Assembly (NCBI GenBank): GCA_934316545.1
Contig: CAKRDT010000026.1
Coordinates: forward strand, 1 to 29,645
Direction: 5' to 3'
Source: an uncultured Agathobacter sp.
Lineage (GTDB): Bacteria; Bacillota; Clostridia; Lachnospirales; Lachnospiraceae
Length of the DNA: 29,645 nt
In this document: positions 26,545 to 29,645 of the stretch, one piece after another
Layout: each line of letters opens with the position of its first letter
Numbering within the stretch: the stretch's first letter is position 1
Made by a program: the position numbers and the translations under genes
The notes under the pieces: generated by a model
Database searches by the model: none
Told to the model about the DNA's origin: nothing
What the model saw: the letters and a program-made list of their open reading frames with translations, nothing else

Positions 26545-26557
26545 GCATACTGTATAT
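26545..26557. repeat. Left target-site duplication
   Basis: GCATACTGTATAT is repeated exactly and in the same orientation at 26950-26962, directly flanking the element. The other element copy at 1-73 lacks this flank, which argues that it belongs to the target and not to the element. Confidence 0.75.
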
Positions 26558-26949
26558 AAGCGATTGCGAAACTCTTGTGGCGGCGTGCTCCGGCTGGGCT
26601 GACCCGGTGGCGGGATTCTACGCTGACACTAGTTATCCCAAATCAAGAATTTGCTGAAAATGTCCGCTGGGCTCTTTCTATGATTTTTGTCCGCTCAAGC
26701 TTAGACAGTGGCGCTCCGAATGTTCGTCTGAACACAGAATGTGTCCGATGGATTTCGTGTCTGCCTTACGTGGGGCACCTTTGTGAACGAGTGCCCACGG
26801 GTCGTGTTTGCGACCTCATAACTTAATGGCTCTCTACAATTCTATGAAGGGAGACATTAACCGAGAGTGGGCACAATCAAAATTCATAAAGTGCCCCTCT
26901 TAGGCAGACTAGCCGGAGCACGCCGCCACAAGAGTTTCGCAAACGCCTA
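26558..26949. mobile_element. 392-bp MITE-like element with long terminal inverted repeats
   Basis: The ends are inverted repeats: 26564-26595 and 26911-26942 are identical over 32 bases when one is reversed and complemented, and the similarity continues imperfectly to both borders. An exact 13-bp direct repeat flanks it. A second end, inverted, is at bases 1-73. It contains no transposase and no credible gene, so it would be non-autonomous. The interior has two GGGCAC/GTGCCC hairpins (26773-26796 and 26869-26896) and several TGTCCG motifs. It separates the tetrapyrrole operon from the divergent gene at 26979. I cannot assign it to an IS family. Confidence 0.82.
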
Positions 26950-26962
26950 GCATACTGTATAT
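26950..26962. repeat. Right target-site duplication
   Basis: Exact second copy of GCATACTGTATAT, starting directly after the right inverted repeat and 17 bases before the ATG of the next gene. Confidence 0.75.
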
Positions 26963-26978
26963 CCTTAAAGGAGCTAAC

Positions 26979-27401
26979 ATGAACTGGAAGAAATTTGCAA
27001 TCTGCGGACTGACCGGCTGGTGCATGGAAATACTCTTCACCTCCTTCGAAGCCTTCCTTCGCGGAGATGCAAGACTCCTCGGCAAAACCTCCATCTGGAT
27101 GTTTCCCATTTACGGGATGGCAGCTTTCATCAGTCCGATCTATATAAAAATCAAACACTGGCCGATTCTGCTGCGTGGCTTTCTCTACGGTGCAGCCATC
27201 ATGATTGGTGAATTTATCAGTGGCAGTATCTTACGCTTTTTTCACGTATGTCCATGGGATTACAGCGACAGTTTTTTTAATGTCAAAGGACTCGTGCGAC
27301 TAGACTATTATCCTCTTTGGGTGCTGGCAGGCCTTGCCTTCGAACGGCTTCTTTGTCGGCAAGGCACAAAGATAAAAGAAGGAGCTGATCAAAAAAAATG
27401 A
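26979..27401 (+). CDS. Putative membrane protein, CmpB-type ABC transporter permease
   Basis: A 140-residue membrane protein with hydrophobic segments near 5-25, 40-55, 64-85 and 110-125. The ending WDYSDSFFNVKGLVRLDYYP, followed by a tryptophan-containing helix, matches what I recall of the putative type IV ABC-transporter (CmpB, PF06541) family, whose function is not established. AGGAG lies six bases before the ATG. The MITE-like element ends only 29 bases upstream, so its original promoter was probably displaced. The gene has no partner ABC ATPase in the window. Its 3' end faces pyrI. Confidence 0.66.
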   Translation: MNWKKFAICGLTGWCMEILFTSFEAFLRGDARLLGKTSIWMFPIYGMAAFISPIYIKIKHWPILLRGFLYGAAIMIGEFISGSILRFFHVCPWDYSDSFFNVKGLVRLDYYPLWVLAGLAFERLLCRQGTKIKEGADQKK

Positions 27402-27432
27402 CCGGCTCCTCTTTATCTATCAATTTTCTATT

Positions 27433-27873
27433 CTATTTACGACGATTCGGATTAATATATTTCTCCTCACAATATTTGCAGCGGTATACTTCCTTCTCCT
27501 CGTCGGTCAGCAGGAATATCTGGTCGAGTTCCTGCTCAATAGAAGTCACGCAACGTGGATTCTTACACTTGATCACGTTTTTCACCTGCTTCGGTAATTT
27601 CAATATCTTCTTATCAACGATCTTGTCACCCTTGATGACATTGACCGTAATATTGTGATCGATAAATCCAAGAATATCTAAGTCCAGCGACTCAATCGGG
27701 CACTCTACCTTGATGATATCCTTCTTGCCCATCTTATTGCTTCTGGCATTCTTAATGATCGCCACAGTACAGTCAAGCTTGTCCAGCTTGAGATCATGGT
27801 AAATCTGCAGGCTCATTCCCGCCTGAATATGGTCTAAAACAAATCCCTCATGGATTCCACTGATATTTAACAT
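27433..27873 (-). CDS. pyrI: Aspartate carbamoyltransferase regulatory chain
   Basis: A 146-residue PyrI, the nucleotide-binding regulatory chain of aspartate transcarbamoylase. The N-terminal part binds CTP or ATP in family members; the C-terminal part has the four zinc cysteines Cys103, Cys108, Cys132 and Cys135 (CKNPRC, then CKYC), which join it to PyrB. GGAGGAG lies close upstream of the ATG. It follows pyrB by 10 bases. Its presence predicts allosteric feedback by nucleotides. Confidence 0.96.
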   Translation of the reverse strand: MLNISGIHEGFVLDHIQAGMSLQIYHDLKLDKLDCTVAIIKNARSNKMGKKDIIKVECPIESLDLDILGFIDHNITVNVIKGDKIVDKKILKLPKQVKNVIKCKNPRCVTSIEQELDQIFLLTDEEKEVYRCKYCEEKYINPNRRK

Positions 27874-27883
27874 GCTGCTCCTC

Positions 27884-28801
27884 CTATACCGTAATTCCCA
27901 AAAGTGTCAGGATCAATGCCATACGCACATACACACCATTCTGCACCTGCGTAAAGTAGGCAGCGCGCGGATCATCGTCCACCTCAACCGAAATCTCATT
28001 GACACGCGGCAGCGGATGAAGCACGATCATATCATCCTTGGCAAGATCCATCTTCTCCTTGGTCAGAATATAGAAATCTTTCAGACGCACATAATCTTCT
28101 TCGTTGAAAAAGCGCTCTCTCTGCACTCTTGTCATGTACAGCACATCGAGCTGTCCCATCGCATCCTCAAGACGTTCGACTTCCTCAAACTCCACATGGT
28201 TTACCTTAAGCACATCGTCACGGATGTAATCCGGAATCTTTAATTCCTCCGGGGAGATCAGTACAAACTTCACATTGTCGTAGCGGATCAAAGCGTTGAT
28301 CAGCGAGTGAACCGTACGTCCAAACTTTAAGTCTCCACACAGACCGATCGTCAGATTGCCCAATCTTCCCTTAAGTGAACGAATGGTAAGTAAATCGGTT
28401 AATGTCTGGGTTGGATGCTGGTGTCCACCATCACCGGCATTGATCACCGGAATACGGGACTTCTGTGACGCTACAAGCGCTGCACCTTCCTTTGGATGAC
28501 GCATGGCACATATATCTGCATAGCAGGAAATAACACGAATTGTATCAGAAATGCTTTCGCCCTTCGAAGCTGATGATGAATCAGCACTGGCAAAACCTAA
28601 AACGGAACCTCCCAAATTCAGCATTGCTGCCTCGAAACTTAAGCGGGTTCTTGTACTCGGCTCATAAAAACAGGTTGCAAGTTTTTTACCGTCACATGCA
28701 TGGGCGTATTTGTCTGGATTTTTCTTGATGTCGGTAGCCAGATTTAAAAGCTGGTCTAACTCCTCGACGGAAAGATCCAGAGGACTCATTAAATGTCGCA
28801 T
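27884..28801 (-). CDS. pyrB: Aspartate carbamoyltransferase catalytic chain
   Basis: A 305-residue PyrB that makes carbamoyl aspartate from carbamoyl phosphate and aspartate in pyrimidine synthesis. It has the carbamoyl-phosphate motif STRTR (49-53), the mobile-loop Lys80 in SSASKGES, the [15 protein letters not shown] stretch (118-132) and HPLPRVNEI near 263-271. All catalytic residues I can place are present. GGAGG lies six to seven bases before the ATG. The leader predicted from the promoter at 28832 is only about 25 bases, too short for a PyrR attenuator, so attenuation control in the window is unlikely. Confidence 0.97.
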   Translation of the reverse strand: MRHLMSPLDLSVEELDQLLNLATDIKKNPDKYAHACDGKKLATCFYEPSTRTRLSFEAAMLNLGGSVLGFASADSSSASKGESISDTIRVISCYADICAMRHPKEGAALVASQKSRIPVINAGDGGHQHPTQTLTDLLTIRSLKGRLGNLTIGLCGDLKFGRTVHSLINALIRYDNVKFVLISPEELKIPDYIRDDVLKVNHVEFEEVERLEDAMGQLDVLYMTRVQRERFFNEEDYVRLKDFYILTKEKMDLAKDDMIVLHPLPRVNEISVEVDDDPRAAYFTQVQNGVYVRMALILTLLGITV

Positions 28802-28831
28802 TTTGTTCCTCCTTCGTTACGCATTTTTACT

Positions 28832-28860
28832 ATCATATAATAATCAAAAACAGTTTTCAA
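28832..28860 (-). promoter_or_regulatory. Predicted promoter of pyrB-pyrI
   Basis: On the minus strand, TTGAAA (28855-28860) and TATGAT (28832-28837) are 17 bases apart, about 30 bases before the pyrB ATG. Confidence 0.6.
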
Positions 28861-28871
28861 GATAAAAAGCT

Positions 28872-28899
28872 TTGCTTTTTACACTTTTTTCGATACAAT
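28872..28899 (+). promoter_or_regulatory. Predicted promoter of the PH-domain gene
   Basis: TTGCTT (28872-28877) and TACAAT (28894-28899) are 16 bases apart, 32 bases before the ATG at 28932. Both boxes are imperfect. Confidence 0.35.
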
Positions 28900-28931
28900 A
28901 TTTGTATACTATTTTAGGAGGCGATTTTACC

Positions 28932-29357
28932 ATGAGTGAACAGACAACCATAAACCCGGAAGATACCGTTATGTTTCAGGAACGCAAACGCATTCTGTTT
29001 CTGGGACTGCCATGGACTTTTACGAAATACACGATTACGGCCGATCTTCTGACAACGAACCGCGGTTTCTTAAACACGACTGAGGATGACTGCTACATGT
29101 ACAAAATTCAGGATGTCAAGCTGACAACGTCGCTGCTTGAACGCATCGTCGGCGTCGCAACGATTACCTGCTATACCGGTGACGTCACCGACTCCGAACT
29201 GAAGCTGATCCACATAAAGCACGCAAAAGAAATCAAGTCTTATCTGCTAAAGGCTTCCGAGGCAGCAAGATTAAAGCGCAGAACGATGAACACGATGGAT
29301 ATCGGAGCACATTCCGTAGATCTCGATCAGGACGGTATCCCGGATTATCTTGAGTAG
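28932..29357 (+). CDS. Bacterial PH-domain protein with calcium-loop-like C-terminus
   Basis: A 141-residue cytoplasmic protein. Residues 10-110 look like a bacterial pleckstrin-homology domain (YdbS/YdbT type): TFTKYTITADLLTTNRGFL, then YKIQDVKLTTSLLERIVGVA, a pattern seen in many Firmicutes proteins of unknown role. The last residues are SVDLDQDGIPDYLE (128-141), a DxDxDGxxD loop like those of thrombospondin type 3 or dockerin repeats, usually found outside cells. The ATG at 28932 has GGAGG ten bases upstream; a longer frame to 28872 overlaps the promoter. It is monocistronic, divergent from pyrB, and followed by a strong terminator. Confidence 0.8.
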   Translation: MSEQTTINPEDTVMFQERKRILFLGLPWTFTKYTITADLLTTNRGFLNTTEDDCYMYKIQDVKLTTSLLERIVGVATITCYTGDVTDSELKLIHIKHAKEIKSYLLKASEAARLKRRTMNTMDIGAHSVDLDQDGIPDYLE

Positions 29358-29381
29358 ATCAAAACCGATACATAACTTATA

Positions 29382-29415
29382 AAAAATAAGACATCCATTC
29401 GGATGTCTTATTTTT
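29382..29415 (+). terminator. Intrinsic terminator after the PH-domain gene
   Basis: AAAAATAAGACATCC (29382-29396) pairs perfectly with GGATGTCTTATTTTT (29401-29415) around a 4-base loop, ending in five Ts, 24 bases after the stop codon. Confidence 0.9.
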
Positions 29416-29432
29416 GAATGAAGCGATAGATG

Positions 29433-29526
29433 GGCGCAAGACGTCCGGTGGACGTCTGTTCTGCGCCGACCGGAGCGAAGCGGAGACAAGAAGCCGCTCC
29501 GTGGGTGAGTGGCTCCTCTTCGCTCC
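29433..29526. other. Structured non-coding stretch beside the tRNA
   Basis: Between two terminators lie several inverted repeats: AGACGTCC (29439-29446) with GGACGTCT (29450-29457), enclosed by GGCGCA (29433-29438) and TGCGCC (29462-29467). Then CGGAGCG (29471-29477) can pair either with CGCTCCG (29495-29501) or, shifted by one base as GGAGCGAAG, with CTTCGCTCC (29518-29526). These two pairings exclude each other. No credible gene lies here. It looks like an interspersed structured repeat or an RNA; no family is recognised. Confidence 0.55.
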
Positions 29527-29533
29527 TACAACG

Positions 29534-29563
29534 AAAAAAGGATATCCTTTCTGGATATCCTTT
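29534..29563 (-). terminator. Intrinsic terminator of the tRNA-Gly transcript
   Basis: On the minus strand, AAAGGATATCC (29563-29553) pairs with GGATATCCTTT (29547-29537) around a 5-base loop, and the last arm runs on as Ts to give six in a row. It lies ten bases beyond the tRNA 3' end. Confidence 0.85.
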
Positions 29564-29572
29564 CGTTGTAAG

Positions 29573-29645
29573 AGCGATAGACGGGGCTCGAACCCGCGGT
29601 CTCGACCTTGGCAAGGTCGCGCGTTACCAACTACGCCACTATCGC
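29573..29645 (-). tRNA. tRNA-Gly(GCC)
   Basis: A 73-base tRNA reaching the window edge. The acceptor stem GCGATAG (from 29645) pairs with CTATCGC (29580-29574). The anticodon arm is CGACC-TTGCCAA-GGTCG, giving anticodon GCC, and the T arm has the usual GGTTCGAGCC. The discriminator base is U, as normal for bacterial tRNA-Gly. CCA is not encoded. It could belong to a longer tRNA cluster to the right. Confidence 0.95.

Noticed and set aside
26575..26826. 83-codon open frame inside the MITE-like element
   Set aside because: It begins with TTG inside the inverted repeat, has no ribosome site, and the other element copy has CTG at the same place. The composition is unlike a folded protein. I take it as non-coding.
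26545..26962. Reading the flanking 13-mers as part of the element's inverted repeats
   Set aside because: They align inverted only with a mismatch and a gap, while they match exactly as direct repeats, and the copy at 1-73 lacks them.
1..29645. CRISPR array, prophage or defence island
   Set aside because: I saw no regularly spaced direct repeats with spacers, no phage structural genes, integrase or nuclease-toxin pairs; RecJ is an ordinary repair enzyme.

Overview
The window looks like chromosomal DNA of a Gram-positive, anaerobic, spore-forming Clostridia member, most likely family Lachnospiraceae (Roseburia/Agathobacter/Coprococcus-like). I infer this from the class II GalT, the pyrB-pyrI pair, a zinc-type HemB in a tetrapyrrole operon, a SpoIID-like protein, Gram-positive ribosome binding sites and moderate GC. 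The genus is a guess. Most genes lie on the minus strand, and the gene content is mainly housekeeping.

Layout: (1) 1-73 is the end of a repeat whose remainder lies outside the window. (2) 136-4658, minus strand: hisC, a small multidrug-export-type membrane protein, then a tightly packed trio (condensation-fold acyltransferase-like protein, zinc-ribbon membrane protein, HSL-type esterase) that may act on a lipid or ester. (3) 4838-9155: a MATE exporter, convergent with the galK-galT pair of the Leloir pathway. (4) 9212-11856: an L,D-transpeptidase and a divergent PAP2-family membrane phosphatase, both with good sigma-A-type promoters. (5) 11887-15468: truA-recJ-soluble MCP-like gene, minus strand. 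(6) 15550-17538: a SpoIID-like/peptidoglycan-binding protein and a divergent flavin reductase-like gene. (7) 17539-17967: a gene-free stretch holding a 230-bp nested inverted repeat. (8) 17968-21128: a LysR regulator divergent from an unrecognised gene plus a ThrE-family amino-acid exporter. (9) 21133-26434, minus strand: a tetrapyrrole operon, siroheme dehydrogenase-like gene, hemB, hemL, hemA, hemC, without hemD or cobA. (10) 26545-26962: a 392-bp MITE-like element with long terminal inverted repeats and an exact 13-bp direct repeat at its borders; its left end is nearly identical to window bases 1-73, in inverted orientation. (11) 26979-29645: a CmpB-type membrane protein, pyrB-pyrI, a bacterial PH-domain protein with a calcium-loop-like C-terminus, a structured non-coding stretch and tRNA-Gly(GCC) with its terminator.

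How they work together: galK and galT phosphorylate galactose and exchange its UMP group. HemA-HemL-HemB-HemC build hydroxymethylbilane from glutamyl-tRNA, and the siroheme-type dehydrogenase acts after steps encoded elsewhere. PyrB and PyrI form aspartate transcarbamoylase. The most interesting material is non-coding: the 392-bp element and its inverted partner, the 230-bp hairpin element at 17614-17843, and the structured sequence beside the tRNA. I see no CRISPR array, no defence system and no prophage. Promoters and small hairpins were found by eye and are predictions.
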